A stretch of 64,000 nt of DNA from CAYSDH01 sp964429805 (GCA_964429805.1 CAYSDH010000003.1:44479-108478); one strand, 5' to 3'. Numbered from the stretch's first letter, positions 9,228 to 18,957 are shown. Notes: generated from the sequence alone by a model not told the origin. Made by a program: numbers and translations.

Positions 9228-9316
9228 TAGTAGGATTTTCTGAAATATCATCTGGCAGAGCCTACTGATGGCATTTTTGGCGTAACTTCACTTATCTGGA
9301 AACGCAAAAAATAGCT

Positions 9317-10585
9317 ATGATGACCCGATTTTATTTTACTCTTCTTTCTATCGCAGTATTCTTTTCTTCATTTGGACAATGTGAAGACGGGCGATACAGA
9401 GACATGATTTTCCCTGGACACACACTGACTAGTGACATTCTCTATGGAAACAACATAGACAATAATGGAGATGCTCAAGACCTATTTCTAGATGTCTATG
9501 AGCCTGAAGGTGATACAGAAACAGACCGCGCCTTAATCATCATTGCGCACGGTGGAAGTTTTGTCTCAGGAAGTAAAACAGGAGCAGATGTCGTGCCTTT
9601 TTGCGAAGACATGGCTCGTCTAGGTTATGTGGTAGCGTCTATACAATACCGTCTCGGAATCGCTATCTCTTTTGACCCATCTCAAGATGCCACAGAGGCA
9701 GTAGTGAGAGGTTTTCATGATGGGAAAGCAGCTACCCGTTTCTTCAGAAAAGATGTGGCCGAAAACGGAAACACATATGGAATTGATGAGAGCAGAATTT
9801 TCATGGCTGGAGTCTCAGCAGGTGGATTCATCGCGCTGCACAATGCGTACATGGACAATATAGATGAGATACCTGCCATAGTAGACACTACTACTGCTGG
9901 ACTCGGAGGAGGCATAGAAGGACTTAGCGGCAATGCCGGCTATAGTTCTGAGCTGGCCGGAATAATCAATATAGCTGGTGCTTTAAATGATGTGCAGAAT
10001 ATGGAAGCGAACGACCCTCCTGTCTGCAGTTTTCATGGTAATGATGATGGCACCGTACCTTTTGACACAGACATGCTCCAATTGCTTGGCACAATTGATA
10101 TTACTATAGTTGACGGTTCGGAAACAGTTCACGCTAAAGCGGATGAGTTAGGCTTAATTAACTGTTTTCAAGTGCAAGAAGGCCAAGGACACGTGCCTCA
10201 TGTAACCAATGTACTTTACTATGATACGCTGCGATCTATAAGTAGTAACTTCTTGTCTCATCTTATTTGCCCGGCTACTATCCCGCTTGACTGTGACTAT
10301 AGAGAAATAAACATTGTGTCTTCGCTTGATGAACTGGCCTCAAATGGGCTTAGTATCACGCTTTATCCTAATCCGGTGCAAGATGTACTGCACGTGGGTA
10401 ACATCCCGATAAACGGGTCAACGGTCAATTACGAAATCATCGACCTAACTGGTCAGGTTGCTAAACGTGGAAGACTCGAACGCAATCTAGAACAGGTCTA
10501 TACTGATGAGCTGACAAACGGCATCTACCTTATGAAAGTGAGCGATGGCCTGAGTACTCACACCACCCGATTCGTAAAAAACTAA
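9317..10585 (+). CDS. Secreted alpha/beta-hydrolase (esterase) with T9SS sorting domain
   Basis: A 422-residue secreted carboxylesterase-like enzyme. A signal peptide ends near residue 21 (SSFGQ). The hydrolase fold has the oxyanion motif IIAHGGSF (75-82), the nucleophile elbow AGVSAGG with Ser167, an acid in HGNDDGTVPF (Asp243 or Asp244) and a likely catalytic His292 in EGQGHVPH. The last 75 or so residues form a T9SS type-A sorting domain, starting with LYPNPVQDVLHV and ending in a short basic tail, so the enzyme should be exported through the outer membrane and attached to or released from the surface. It is homologous over its whole hydrolase part to the protein at 28210. The substrate is unknown. 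An ATG at 9320 is an equally good start. Confidence 0.88.
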   Translation: MMTRFYFTLLSIAVFFSSFGQCEDGRYRDMIFPGHTLTSDILYGNNIDNNGDAQDLFLDVYEPEGDTETDRALIIIAHGGSFVSGSKTGADVVPFCEDMARLGYVVASIQYRLGIAISFDPSQDATEAVVRGFHDGKAATRFFRKDVAENGNTYGIDESRIFMAGVSAGGFIALHNAYMDNIDEIPAIVDTTTAGLGGGIEGLSGNAGYSSELAGIINIAGALNDVQNMEANDPPVCSFHGNDDGTVPFDTDMLQLLGTIDITIVDGSETVHAKADELGLINCFQVQEGQGHVPHVTNVLYYDTLRSISSNFLSHLICPATIPLDCDYREINIVSSLDELASNGLSITLYPNPVQDVLHVGNIPINGSTVNYEIIDLTGQVAKRGRLERNLEQVYTDELTNGIYLMKVSDGLSTHTTRFVKN

Positions 10586-10591
10586 GCCTGA

Positions 10592-10625
10592 AAGAAGTCG
10601 GCTATTTAGTCGACTTCTTGGCTTT
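10592..10625. terminator. Hairpin shared by convergent esterase and M1 peptidase genes
   Basis: AAGAAGTCG (10592-10600) and CGACTTCTT (10611-10619) form a nine-pair stem. On the plus strand it is followed by GGCTTTTC. The M1 peptidase stop codon (10602-10604, minus) lies in the loop, so the structure probably ends both transcripts, more strongly on the plus strand. Confidence 0.65.
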
Positions 10626-12929
10626 TCGTTGCATTGGGTTTGGCTGCCCAGATGAGCCTCGTCCAAATCGGTTTTTAAACAACTCAAACCTGCTTGGCTC
10701 GGCTACGTTGGGCCATTCGTTATTACCCATATCGACATCCGCACATTCTTGAAAAGGGTCAAGGTATATGCCCGTGGCCTCTTTTTCCTTCCTGAAAACT
10801 TTTGTCACAGTCTTGTCATTCTTCTTCCATATCTCGGCTGGAATTCTTTCTACCTCAGTAGTTCCATCTGCATAAGTAAACTGGACGATCAAAGGCATGA
10901 CCAGTCCCCCGACATTAGAAAACGTAATCTCATAAAAATTATCCTCAGAGTTAAACAAGGCCATTTCGTCTTGATCCAATCTCGAAATGAAATCATCATA
11001 CTCTTTCGTGTCGGTTTCAGTGACTTCAAAACGCTCTTCGGTGGTATAAAAATCATTCAGCGAAGGGTCTTTCTCAATACGTGTTTGAGGAACATCCTTC
11101 AGGTTTCTTTCATGATTTAGTTTGACAGGCGGGTTCTCAGATTTGTCTTGCATGTAGGCCATCTTTTCCTTCGGATTTTGATTAGCCACTTTAAACCATC
11201 TCACCTTATCCATAGACAAGTCGCAGTGCTCGTTGGTGTAGAACCATCCACGCCAGAACCAATCGAGATCTACGGCAGAGGCATCTTCCATGGTGCGAAA
11301 GAAGTCTGCTGGAGACGGGTGCTTAAACATCCATCGTTGGCTGTATTCTTTAAACGCGTGGTCAAACAACTCTCTACCCATAATCGTCTCTCTCAGAATG
11401 TTTAGCGCAGTCGCTGGTTTTCCGTAGGCATTGTTACCAAACTGATGAATGCTCTCTGAGTTTGTCATGATAGGTGAAATCTTATTCTTGTCACCTTTCA
11501 TGTAATCGACAATGTTACGCGGCTCTCCACGTCTTGATGGGTAATTTCTATCAAACTCTTGTTCGGTCAAAAACTGCAAGAAGGTATTTAAACCCTCGTC
11601 CATCCACGTCCATTGACGCTCGTCTGAGGCAACAATCATAGGGAAGTAGTTATGTCCGACCTCATGGATTATCACGGTAATCATACCGTGCTTCGTTCGC
11701 GCTGAGTAGGTACCATCAGACTCTGGGCGACCTCCGTTAAAACAGATCATGGGGTACTCCATACCTATCCACTTTGTGTGCACTGAGATGGCCACAGGGT
11801 ATGGGTAATCAAACGTGTGCTTGCTATACGTCTCTAGAGTCTGGGCAACAGCTTTGGTGCTGTACTTTTCCCACAGCGGGTTGCCTTCTTTTGGATAGTA
11901 ACTCATGGCCATCACCGTCTTGTTACCAAGCTTCACTCCCATCGCATCCCAAATAAATTTTCGAGAAGAGGCAAAGCCAAAGTCTCTCACATTTTTTGCT
12001 TTAAACGTCCAGGTTTTCTGAGCTTTAGATCTGCTTTGCTCGTTATTCCTTGCTTCCTCTTCATTGATAATCATGACAGGCATGTCTGAACTTCTAGCTT
12101 TCGCAAATCGCGACTGCTGCTCAGAAGTCAGGCATGACTTTGGGTTTTGAAGTACACCCGTAGAGGCCACCACATGATCAGCCGGCACAGTGATGTTTAC
12201 CGTATAGTCTCCAAATGACAAGCTAAACTCACCGCTTCCTAAAAACTGCTTATTCTGCCAGCCTTCGTTGTCTGTGTACTGACACATGCGCGGAAAAAAT
12301 TGGGCGATGGTATATAGATAGTTTCCATCGTCTTCGAAGTACTCATAGCCAGAACGACCACCTATGGCCATTCTGTCATTGACATTAAACCACCACTTAA
12401 TCTTAAACGTGTATGAACCCTTAGGAGAGAGCACAGACGGAAGGTCGATTCTCATCATCGTCTCGTTGATAGTGTATGGAAGAGTTTTGCCAGACTTGTC
12501 TTTGACTTCTTCAATTTTGAAGCCTCCGTCAAAATCAGAAAAGGTTCTTTCCATCTCACCAAAAGACATCTTACCCTTCATCTCAGAGGTACGTACCTTC
12601 TTTGACATGGCGTCTTTCGATCGTACATTCTGGTCTAATTGTAACCAGAGATATTTGAGTCCATCAGGTGAATTGTTGGTATAGGTAATGGTCTCCTCAC
12701 CATAAATACGCTGATTCTCGTCATCAATTCGAATGTCCATGACATAATCAGCCTTCTGTTGCCAATACGCATGGCCGGGTGCTCCAGAAGCCGTTCGATA
12801 GATATTGGGTGTAGGAAGCTCTTGATATAACTGCCTGAACTTGTTATTGTTATAAGTATCATTCTGTCCGAAAGCCGAAAAGGCAAACCCTATGGTCAAG
12901 ACTATGACCGCGCAAATAATCTTCCGCAT
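10602..12929 (-). CDS. Secreted M1 family zinc metallopeptidase
   Basis: A 775-residue gluzincin aminopeptidase with a signal peptide (AVIVLTIGFAFSAFGQ). An N-terminal beta-sandwich leads to the catalytic domain. The zinc ligands are His422 and His426 of HEVGHNYF and Glu445 of WMDEGL, with the M1 spacing of 18 residues. The exopeptidase motif reads GMEYP instead of GAMEN, as in many Bacteroidota members. The family cleaves N-terminal amino acids, here probably in the periplasm or at the cell surface. The C-terminal 150 residues are charged and unusual, ending in a Lys-rich tail; I see no T9SS domain. It converges on the esterase and is divergent from the DUF6702 gene. Confidence 0.93.
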   Translation of the reverse strand: MRKIICAVIVLTIGFAFSAFGQNDTYNNNKFRQLYQELPTPNIYRTASGAPGHAYWQQKADYVMDIRIDDENQRIYGEETITYTNNSPDGLKYLWLQLDQNVRSKDAMSKKVRTSEMKGKMSFGEMERTFSDFDGGFKIEEVKDKSGKTLPYTINETMMRIDLPSVLSPKGSYTFKIKWWFNVNDRMAIGGRSGYEYFEDDGNYLYTIAQFFPRMCQYTDNEGWQNKQFLGSGEFSLSFGDYTVNITVPADHVVASTGVLQNPKSCLTSEQQSRFAKARSSDMPVMIINEEEARNNEQSRSKAQKTWTFKAKNVRDFGFASSRKFIWDAMGVKLGNKTVMAMSYYPKEGNPLWEKYSTKAVAQTLETYSKHTFDYPYPVAISVHTKWIGMEYPMICFNGGRPESDGTYSARTKHGMITVIIHEVGHNYFPMIVASDERQWTWMDEGLNTFLQFLTEQEFDRNYPSRRGEPRNIVDYMKGDKNKISPIMTNSESIHQFGNNAYGKPATALNILRETIMGRELFDHAFKEYSQRWMFKHPSPADFFRTMEDASAVDLDWFWRGWFYTNEHCDLSMDKVRWFKVANQNPKEKMAYMQDKSENPPVKLNHERNLKDVPQTRIEKDPSLNDFYTTEERFEVTETDTKEYDDFISRLDQDEMALFNSEDNFYEITFSNVGGLVMPLIVQFTYADGTTEVERIPAEIWKKNDKTVTKVFRKEKEATGIYLDPFQECADVDMGNNEWPNVAEPSRFELFKNRFGRGSSGQPNPMQRKAKKSTK

Positions 12930-13048
12930 TTTTTCTCTCTACTGTTTAATCAAAAGTAATTAAATATCAACGCCTGTCACCCAAGCATGACGTGCAAAAG
13001 AGATGTTAAAATCAAAAAGTTGAGTGGTCCACAGAGTATATTTGTAAA

Positions 13049-13534
13049 GTGAAAATTCTAGCATTCTTTTTCCTCTTATTACTCAGTCCTGCGGAGCACA
13101 AATATTATGTGAGCATGACCAATGCGTCATATAACGTGGGGAACAAACGGATAGAAGTCTACGGCAAGTACTTCATCGATGACATGGAGAAAGCGCTGAA
13201 CTTAGATCAAGGCACCCACTTCACACCTGAGATGGATAGCACGCTCCACGTTGTGCTTAGTGAGTACATGGCGGCTCATTTTTCCATGCACATAAATCAA
13301 CAAAAGTGCAGGCTGACGATGATAGGTTACGAACTTGAAGAAGACTTGATATGGGTCTATCTGGAGAGCGAGGAGCTGGAGAATTTCGAGCGCATTGAGG
13401 TTATGGCAAGTCAGTTGACTGAGACTTTTGATGAGCAGCATAACATTGTCAGTTTTGAAAAAGAAGGCATTACGCGCAGCGACCATTTCACTAAAGATAA
13501 ATCTACTGGCCTCTTCAACTTTGCGGATAAATGA
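13049..13534 (+). CDS. DUF6702 family exported protein
   Basis: This 161-residue protein starts with GTG and has a signal peptide (KILAFFFLLLLSPA). The mature start HKYYVSMTNASYN followed by GKYFIDDMEKAL is the pattern I associate with DUF6702, a Bacteroidota family of unknown function. Its stop overlaps the start of the DUF5916 gene by four bases, so the two are probably translated together. A TATATTTG box (13037-13044) lies only four bases upstream of the GTG; if it is the -7 element the message is nearly leaderless. The next in-frame ATG would remove the signal peptide, so GTG is preferred. Confidence 0.8.
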   Translation: MKILAFFFLLLLSPAEHKYYVSMTNASYNVGNKRIEVYGKYFIDDMEKALNLDQGTHFTPEMDSTLHVVLSEYMAAHFSMHINQQKCRLTMIGYELEEDLIWVYLESEELENFERIEVMASQLTETFDEQHNIVSFEKEGITRSDHFTKDKSTGLFNFADK

Positions 13535-15954
13535 GGGTCATTCTGACTATACTCCTTTTGATTTGCTCATGGAGCCTAAGTGGCCAAGAAGAGCAAACGC
13601 GCAAGACCCTTGGCGCAGAGCGCATTACTGGCAGCATAAAAATTGATGGTGTGCTAGATGAGGAGTTTTGGTCAGAGGCTGAAATTGCCACCGACTTCAT
13701 TCAGAACTCTCCAAACATTGGCGTGGAGGCATCACAAGTTTCACAAGTCAGGGTGCTCTATGATGATGAGGCCATCTACATTGGAGCGGACTTGTTAGAC
13801 AATAAGCCTGACAGCATTCTTAAGCAACTCACAGAGCGCGATGGCGAAGGAAATTCTGACACGTTCTCGGCCCAGTTTAACTGTTATAAGGATGGCATAA
13901 ACGGACTCGACTTTATGGTGTCTGCAGCAGGAGTGCAGTCTGACATAAAAGTGACCAATGATAATTGGGATTATGCCTGGAACGCGGTGTGGTGGAGTGA
14001 AGCAAAAATCAACGAGAAAGGCTGGACCGTAGAGATGAAAATCCCGTATGCCGCGCTTAGGTTTCCAGACGAAGTGGAGCAAGAGTGGTTTGTCAACTTT
14101 TCGCGAAACGTGAGAAGAACCAGAGAGAATAGTTACTGGAATGAAGTTGACCCAAATGTAAGCGGACGCTATATACAAAGCGGCTTACTGCAAGGCATAA
14201 AGAATATTAAGCCACCTCTTAGATTGTTCTTTTACCCTTATCTCTCAACCTATCTAGAGAATGATGAGTCCACCAATAAGGGATGGAAGTCTGTATTAAA
14301 CGGTGGAATGGATGTCAAACTTGGGCTAAGTGATGCGTACACCCTTGACATGACATTGATACCAGATTTTGGACAAGTACAGTCTGATAATCAGGTGCTC
14401 AATTTGTCGGCTTTTGAAGTCTTCTTTGACGAAAACCGACAATTTTTTACGGAGGGCACCGAGCTTTTCTCCAAGGTCGGATTGTTTTATTCGAGAAGGA
14501 TAGGCAGCACCCCGCAAGGTTTTTACGACATCTATGACCAGTATGCTGAAGAAGACATAATTAGTAACCCGCGCACCAGCAGATTGGTGAACGCCACGAA
14601 GGTTTCTGGCCGAGGAAAGAATGGGCTTGGCATAGGTGTGCTCAATGCGGTGTCTTCTGAGACGCAGGCGATAGTCAGAAACCCGATTACTGACCAAGAA
14701 CAAGCAGTCACCACTGACCCGCTCACCAATTACAACGTGTTGGTCTTTGACCAAAACTTGTGGGAGAACAGCTCCATCTCACTCGTCAACACTAACGTGA
14801 CACGCAACGGATCGTATTATGATGCTAACGTGACTGGCACAGAGATGCAGTTCATGAATAAGAAACGCACGGCTAGTCTCAACGCTGCTGGAGCAGTCAG
14901 TCAAAAGTACTTTACGACAAGAACTGAACTTGGACACAGGCATCTCCTTGGCTACTCAAATAATGCGGGAAACATCAACTATGGTGCGGAGCATTATGTG
15001 GAAAGTGACACCTACGACCCCAATGACCTTGGTTTCTTGTTTAATAATAATGAGAACACTTTTTCAAGTTTTATAGGCTACCGTCAGCTTGAACCGTCAA
15101 AGAATTTTAATCGGTCAAATGTCTTTTTGAATTTCAATTACTCTAGGCTGTACAAGCCCAATGAATTTCAAAATATGAACGTCAACACCAACTTCTTTTT
15201 CTTGACGAAAGACTTTGATGCATTTGGAGGTTTTTTCACGGCCATACCCATCGAGTCAAATGATTTCTTTGAGCCCAGAGAAGCAGGGCGTGTATACATA
15301 CAGCCAACAAACTATAATGGCGGAACATGGATTTCGTCAGATTACAGAAAGCGGTTTGCTATTGATGCCAACTGGAACTACAGATGGTATAATGAGAAGC
15401 ACCGGCAGCGGTTTAACTATGTGATTGCACCACGGTTTAGGTTTAACGATAAGCTGATGTTCATTTTAGAATATGGACGATATAACTTCAACAATGATGT
15501 GGGCTGGGTCAACTCCCTAGATGATGGACAGATAATATTAGGTCGAAGAGACCAAGACATTTATGAAACTCTGCTCAGGGCAAACTACGTGTTTAACAAC
15601 ACGATGGGCCTCACTTTTAGGCTCCGTCAATACTGGACAAAAGTGAGCTATCTCAGCTATCAATCGCTTGATGATACGGGCCGACTAGTCGAGTCTGAAT
15701 ATGCAGGAACAACAGATGGAGAGAGTGACCACAACACAAATTTTAATGCCTTTAACATCGACATGGTGTATCGTTGGGTTTTTTCACCAGGGTCTGAAAT
15801 GAGTGTCGTTTGGAAGAACCAAATCATAGGTGCCAATAATCAGCTGATGGTCAACTATGGGGAGAACTTAGAACGCACCTTTAGGCTCGATCAACTTAAT
15901 AGCCTTTCTATTAAAGTGCTTTACTTTTTGGATTATAGGAGTTTGAAGAGGTAG
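13531..15954 (+). CDS. DUF5916 outer-membrane protein with CBM9-like N-terminal domain
   Basis: An 807-residue protein with a signal peptide (VILTILLLICSWSLSGQ). Residues 30-220 look like the family-9 carbohydrate-binding fold used by DUF5916 proteins (ITGSIKIDGVLDEEFW, then VRVLYDDEAIYIGADL). The remaining 550 or so residues are rich in alternating aromatic strands (for example FNYVIAPRFRF, NYVFNNTMGLTFRLRQYW), consistent with an outer-membrane beta-barrel. The C-terminus is basic rather than the usual aromatic residue. It follows the DUF6702 gene with a 4-base overlap. Ligand and function are unknown; binding a glycan or heme-like ligand is only a possibility. Confidence 0.85.
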   Translation: MRVILTILLLICSWSLSGQEEQTRKTLGAERITGSIKIDGVLDEEFWSEAEIATDFIQNSPNIGVEASQVSQVRVLYDDEAIYIGADLLDNKPDSILKQLTERDGEGNSDTFSAQFNCYKDGINGLDFMVSAAGVQSDIKVTNDNWDYAWNAVWWSEAKINEKGWTVEMKIPYAALRFPDEVEQEWFVNFSRNVRRTRENSYWNEVDPNVSGRYIQSGLLQGIKNIKPPLRLFFYPYLSTYLENDESTNKGWKSVLNGGMDVKLGLSDAYTLDMTLIPDFGQVQSDNQVLNLSAFEVFFDENRQFFTEGTELFSKVGLFYSRRIGSTPQGFYDIYDQYAEEDIISNPRTSRLVNATKVSGRGKNGLGIGVLNAVSSETQAIVRNPITDQEQAVTTDPLTNYNVLVFDQNLWENSSISLVNTNVTRNGSYYDANVTGTEMQFMNKKRTASLNAAGAVSQKYFTTRTELGHRHLLGYSNNAGNINYGAEHYVESDTYDPNDLGFLFNNNENTFSSFIGYRQLEPSKNFNRSNVFLNFNYSRLYKPNEFQNMNVNTNFFFLTKDFDAFGGFFTAIPIESNDFFEPREAGRVYIQPTNYNGGTWISSDYRKRFAIDANWNYRWYNEKHRQRFNYVIAPRFRFNDKLMFILEYGRYNFNNDVGWVNSLDDGQIILGRRDQDIYETLLRANYVFNNTMGLTFRLRQYWTKVSYLSYQSLDDTGRLVESEYAGTTDGESDHNTNFNAFNIDMVYRWVFSPGSEMSVVWKNQIIGANNQLMVNYGENLERTFRLDQLNSLSIKVLYFLDYRSLKR

Positions 15955-16014
15955 CTGGTCTTGTGCAATAACAAGTCGACTTTCTGAGATAGGCTAGAGA
16001 GAAGAAATTCTAAG

Positions 16015-16612
16015 TCAATTCAATTTCCAAAAATCAAAATTCACTCCCACCTTCAGATTACCAAAGTACTCTTGTCGACCGAAAATCTCGACCGTGGAGT
16101 GCTGGTAAATCACAAAGAAGTTTTCGATGGCCAACCCTCCCCTTATGTACGGATAGCTTTTAGAAAAATTGAGTGGGTAGCCGACTGACGTATGGTCATA
16201 ACCAAGACCAACGAGCAATCCTCTAGACCCTGCTTCTCCGTCAATACTGGCAAACGTTCCCATTCGAAAATCTGCCCCGGTTAACATTCATACTCCAAAA
16301 TATGGGACCATAACCTGACCGGCTAGCACCGCAGTAACATTAAACTTTTTCGAATCTGAGATAGTCATGTAGGCGTACTCATAAAACAGACCAAAATTGA
16401 CCGGAAAAAAATGTAAGCTCGATTTCACCATCAAACAGGTCAAACTTCATCAGTGATACAGCCGCACCTGCCGACTGGATACTACGATTAGTATTGTATT
16501 TATACTTGGGGTCTTGCTCTTCGTAACTAAAGCTGGGTGACTGCACTTGGCCAGAAACAAGGCACGGCAAAAGCAAAAGAGAAATGAAAATTAATCGAAT
16601 CAAGAAGATCAT
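16015..16612 (-). pseudogene. Broken small outer-membrane beta-barrel gene
   Basis: Two open stretches belong to one former gene. The first (16612 to 16379) starts with a signal peptide (IFISLLLLPCLVSGQ) and stops early. Removing one T from the run of seven T near 16405-16412 (minus strand) restores a frame that reads on as a barrel (VNFGLFYEYAYM). That frame meets an in-frame TGA just before the ATG that opens the second stretch (16287 to 16015), which ends in GVNFDFWKLN. So there are at least two lesions. Its ATG overlaps the stop of the YwqK-like gene by four bases. It resembles the two small barrels at 18956 and 19501 in size and strand pattern. A sequencing error in the T-run could explain one lesion, not both. 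Confidence 0.6.
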
Positions 16613-17520
16613 TTAATCCTCTTGCCTTTTTCATACGTTTCGTCTTTCAGCAAATTCCCCTGCTCATCCCAGACCTTCCATGCTCCGTCTCTCATTCCTC
16701 TTCTAGACAACTGGCTGCAATATGTACCATCAATTTTTTTAGAGCCATCAGGATAAAATTCTCTCACATATCCAACTATGATGTCTTTCTCAAAAATAGC
16801 CTCACGCTCTAATTGTCCATTCTCATAGCACTTCTTACAGATACCTTTTCGCTTACCTTCTACGAAATTGCCTGTCCACTTCTCATTTCCATTTTCGTAC
16901 CACTCTATCCAATTACCCGTCTTCTGGTCTAACTTATTCCAGATGCCCTTCATACGGTATGAGCCCTTACTCTTCCTTTTATCATTAGGGTAATAGTGTG
17001 TTACATCTCCGGCATATCGTGCCTTGTCAAAGAAGCCTTCATATTTGAGGTTTCCTTTGTCATCATACTCCTTCCAAGTACCATCTCTTCGACCTTTGTC
17101 ATAAAGCCCTTCATACTTCAACTGACCATTCTCATGCCACTCGGTTGCGCGCCCATCATACATTGACTCCTTGCCACCGTTATACCAAAAGGTGACCCTT
17201 AATCTCTCTTGACCATTTGCATACCACTCTGTCGATGGCCCCTCTCTTCGTCCGTTGACATATGAGACCTCTCTCATGTCTTGCCCATTCTCGTGCCACT
17301 CCTTCCAAAGACCAGCTGCCTATTCTCATCTACAAAAGAGTCGTCATATTTCCCTTCTATGCGCTTGTTACCATTTGACCAATATTCTACATACGGTCCA
17401 GACTGTCTCTCCTCTCGATACTGAATTATTTTCTCTTCCTGACCATTAGGATAGTAGGTGATCCACTCTCCATTTTTTCGGCCTTTTTCATAGAACCCTT
17501 TTTTCTCAATCTTACCAGTT
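16609..17520 (-). pseudogene. YwqK/MORN-repeat gene, 5' end lost and frameshifted
   Basis: The longest intact part (17277 to 16609, 222 residues) consists of about ten MORN-like units of 22-24 residues with the core EYYENGQLKYEG-x-KGRRDGTW. This is the pattern of the YwqK family often labelled an antitoxin. The same repeats continue upstream in another frame to about 17520 (KGFYEKGRKNGEWITYYPNG and more), with a frameshift between about 17311 and 17325. Coding stops abruptly near 17520, where the opposite-strand gene begins, and no signal peptide or start is left. It was therefore probably a longer exported repeat protein that has lost its 5' end. The downstream barrel fragment overlaps it by ATGA. 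Confidence 0.6.
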
Positions 17521-18904
17521 GGGTGAGAAACTCAAAAAAGGAATGCGTGAGTATGTCTTAGAAATCTTTGACCTTAATCTGAACCAAGTCAACAAAACAA
17601 AAATTGTAGTAAACAAGGGTGACTTCTTGGTTGGGGCTGAGTTTAACGGTCAAAACTTCCTCTTCGGTTTTGTGGATTACAACAAGAAAACCAACACGTA
17701 CTTTGTACTTGATGCCAAAGGAAACGAGACAAAGAAAGAGACTATCCCAGTCAAAAAACTTGCCTCTGCGGGCTCTGCCGCAATGTATCCGGCAAGAGAT
17801 GGAAGCGGGTTTTATGTCACTTCTCTGGTAAAAGAGAAAAAGTGGGGATACCGTGTCAGAAAAATGGACAGCAACGCGCAGATACTTTGGGACAAAACGT
17901 ACACTCGTCCTAAGGGGCTTGCTATGATTGTCGGTGCAGAATCTTCAAACGGAAGGCTAACACTTATAGTCAATGAGCGCCCCTCGCTCATGGCGTACAG
18001 AAAGGCTATGAGATCACTCGTCTCTTTAGATGACAACACTGGTGATGAGATTTTCAAAACACCACTATTTGACGGTATGCTGACCGCCATACCTTCATCC
18101 ATGATTGTTGAGCCTGACGGCACCACCGTTACTTGTGGTATGTACTACAATGGAGAAAAAGTGAATGAGAAAAACTCTGACGTGATTTTCTTCATGAAGT
18201 TGGCTCCTGACGGGTCTCAGATTGCCAAAAACGCGATAGACTGGGACAACGGAATACAGGATGCAATGAAGGCTACCAGTAGAGAGTTTAGCATAGGTTC
18301 TAAGCCAAAAGTGCTCTTTCACGAAATTATACCTGAGCCAGGAGGAGGATATCAAGTGATTTCTGAAACATTCAGAAAAACGGTGAAGGCCGGTACAGTG
18401 CTGGGTGCTATGAATAACAGTAATGAGCCTGCACCAATGGGCTTTACAGTGATAGACTACCTCATTTACAACTACGATGACATGGGTAACCCTATTGACA
18501 TCAATAAGATTGAAAAGCCGTACAAGTCTGTGATGGTTGATGGCGGAGTGGCTCAACAAGGTGGTATAGCGCTTGCTCAGTACTTGAAGAGAATGAAAGT
18601 GTTTACCTATGAGTTCTCTACTCAACTGGAAGGTACCGAGCAGCGAGTAATCGTGTTTACCAATTTCGAAGACGCTGGACTTGGAAAAGGTAAACCTTAC
18701 ATCGGTATTACAACTATCGAAAAAGGAGTGGAATCTACTACACGTAAGGTACCTGTATCAAAGAAGCACACAGCCAAAGCGACAGGGTCAAAAAACCTAA
18801 AGTCTGGATGTCTAAAAGCACGCCCAGGTAAGATGTGTACGTATCTGTATGACCGTAAAGACAAGGTGATTAGCATCAGCCTGGAAGACCTTTCTGTAAA
18901 CTGA
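17519..18904 (+). CDS. DUF6770-like protein, 5'-truncated
   Basis: A 461-residue open frame that can start at TTG 17519 or at ATG 17543. The sequence begins inside a domain (GEKLKKGMREYVLEIFDLNLN), without the signal peptide that I expect for this Bacteroidota family. By memory it resembles DUF6770 proteins, which look like beta-propeller-type exported proteins, but the assignment is tentative. Strand-rich segments with DGSG and DPDG-type turns support a propeller (DGSGFYVTSLVKEKKWGY). Immediately upstream lies the truncated YwqK-like gene on the other strand, so both 5' ends and any promoter between them appear deleted. A strong hairpin terminator follows. It may be a pseudogene. Confidence 0.6.
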   Translation: MGEKLKKGMREYVLEIFDLNLNQVNKTKIVVNKGDFLVGAEFNGQNFLFGFVDYNKKTNTYFVLDAKGNETKKETIPVKKLASAGSAAMYPARDGSGFYVTSLVKEKKWGYRVRKMDSNAQILWDKTYTRPKGLAMIVGAESSNGRLTLIVNERPSLMAYRKAMRSLVSLDDNTGDEIFKTPLFDGMLTAIPSSMIVEPDGTTVTCGMYYNGEKVNEKNSDVIFFMKLAPDGSQIAKNAIDWDNGIQDAMKATSREFSIGSKPKVLFHEIIPEPGGGYQVISETFRKTVKAGTVLGAMNNSNEPAPMGFTVIDYLIYNYDDMGNPIDINKIEKPYKSVMVDGGVAQQGGIALAQYLKRMKVFTYEFSTQLEGTEQRVIVFTNFEDAGLGKGKPYIGITTIEKGVESTTRKVPVSKKHTAKATGSKNLKSGCLKARPGKMCTYLYDRKDKVISISLEDLSVN

Positions 18905-18928
18905 TTGTGATTAAACTAATTGAATGTA

Positions 18929-18957
18929 AAGAGCGGCAATAGCCGCTCTTTTTTTTT
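18929..18957 (+). terminator. Strong intrinsic terminator
   Basis: AAGAGCGGC (18929-18937), loop AATA and GCCGCTCTT (18942-18950) form a nine-pair stem running into nine T residues. It serves the DUF6770-like gene and abuts the stop of the convergent barrel gene. Confidence 0.9.

Noticed and set aside
9228..9316. Terminator after gap from the AGTAGG/CCTACT repeat
   Set aside because: The six-base stem has a loop of over 25 bases and no T-run.
16609..17520. Active toxin-antitoxin system based on the YwqK repeats
   Set aside because: No toxin gene is adjacent, and the gene is frameshifted and truncated.
18095..18625. 176-residue minus-strand open frame
   Set aside because: It is antisense to the DUF6770-like gene, which has much better coding character.
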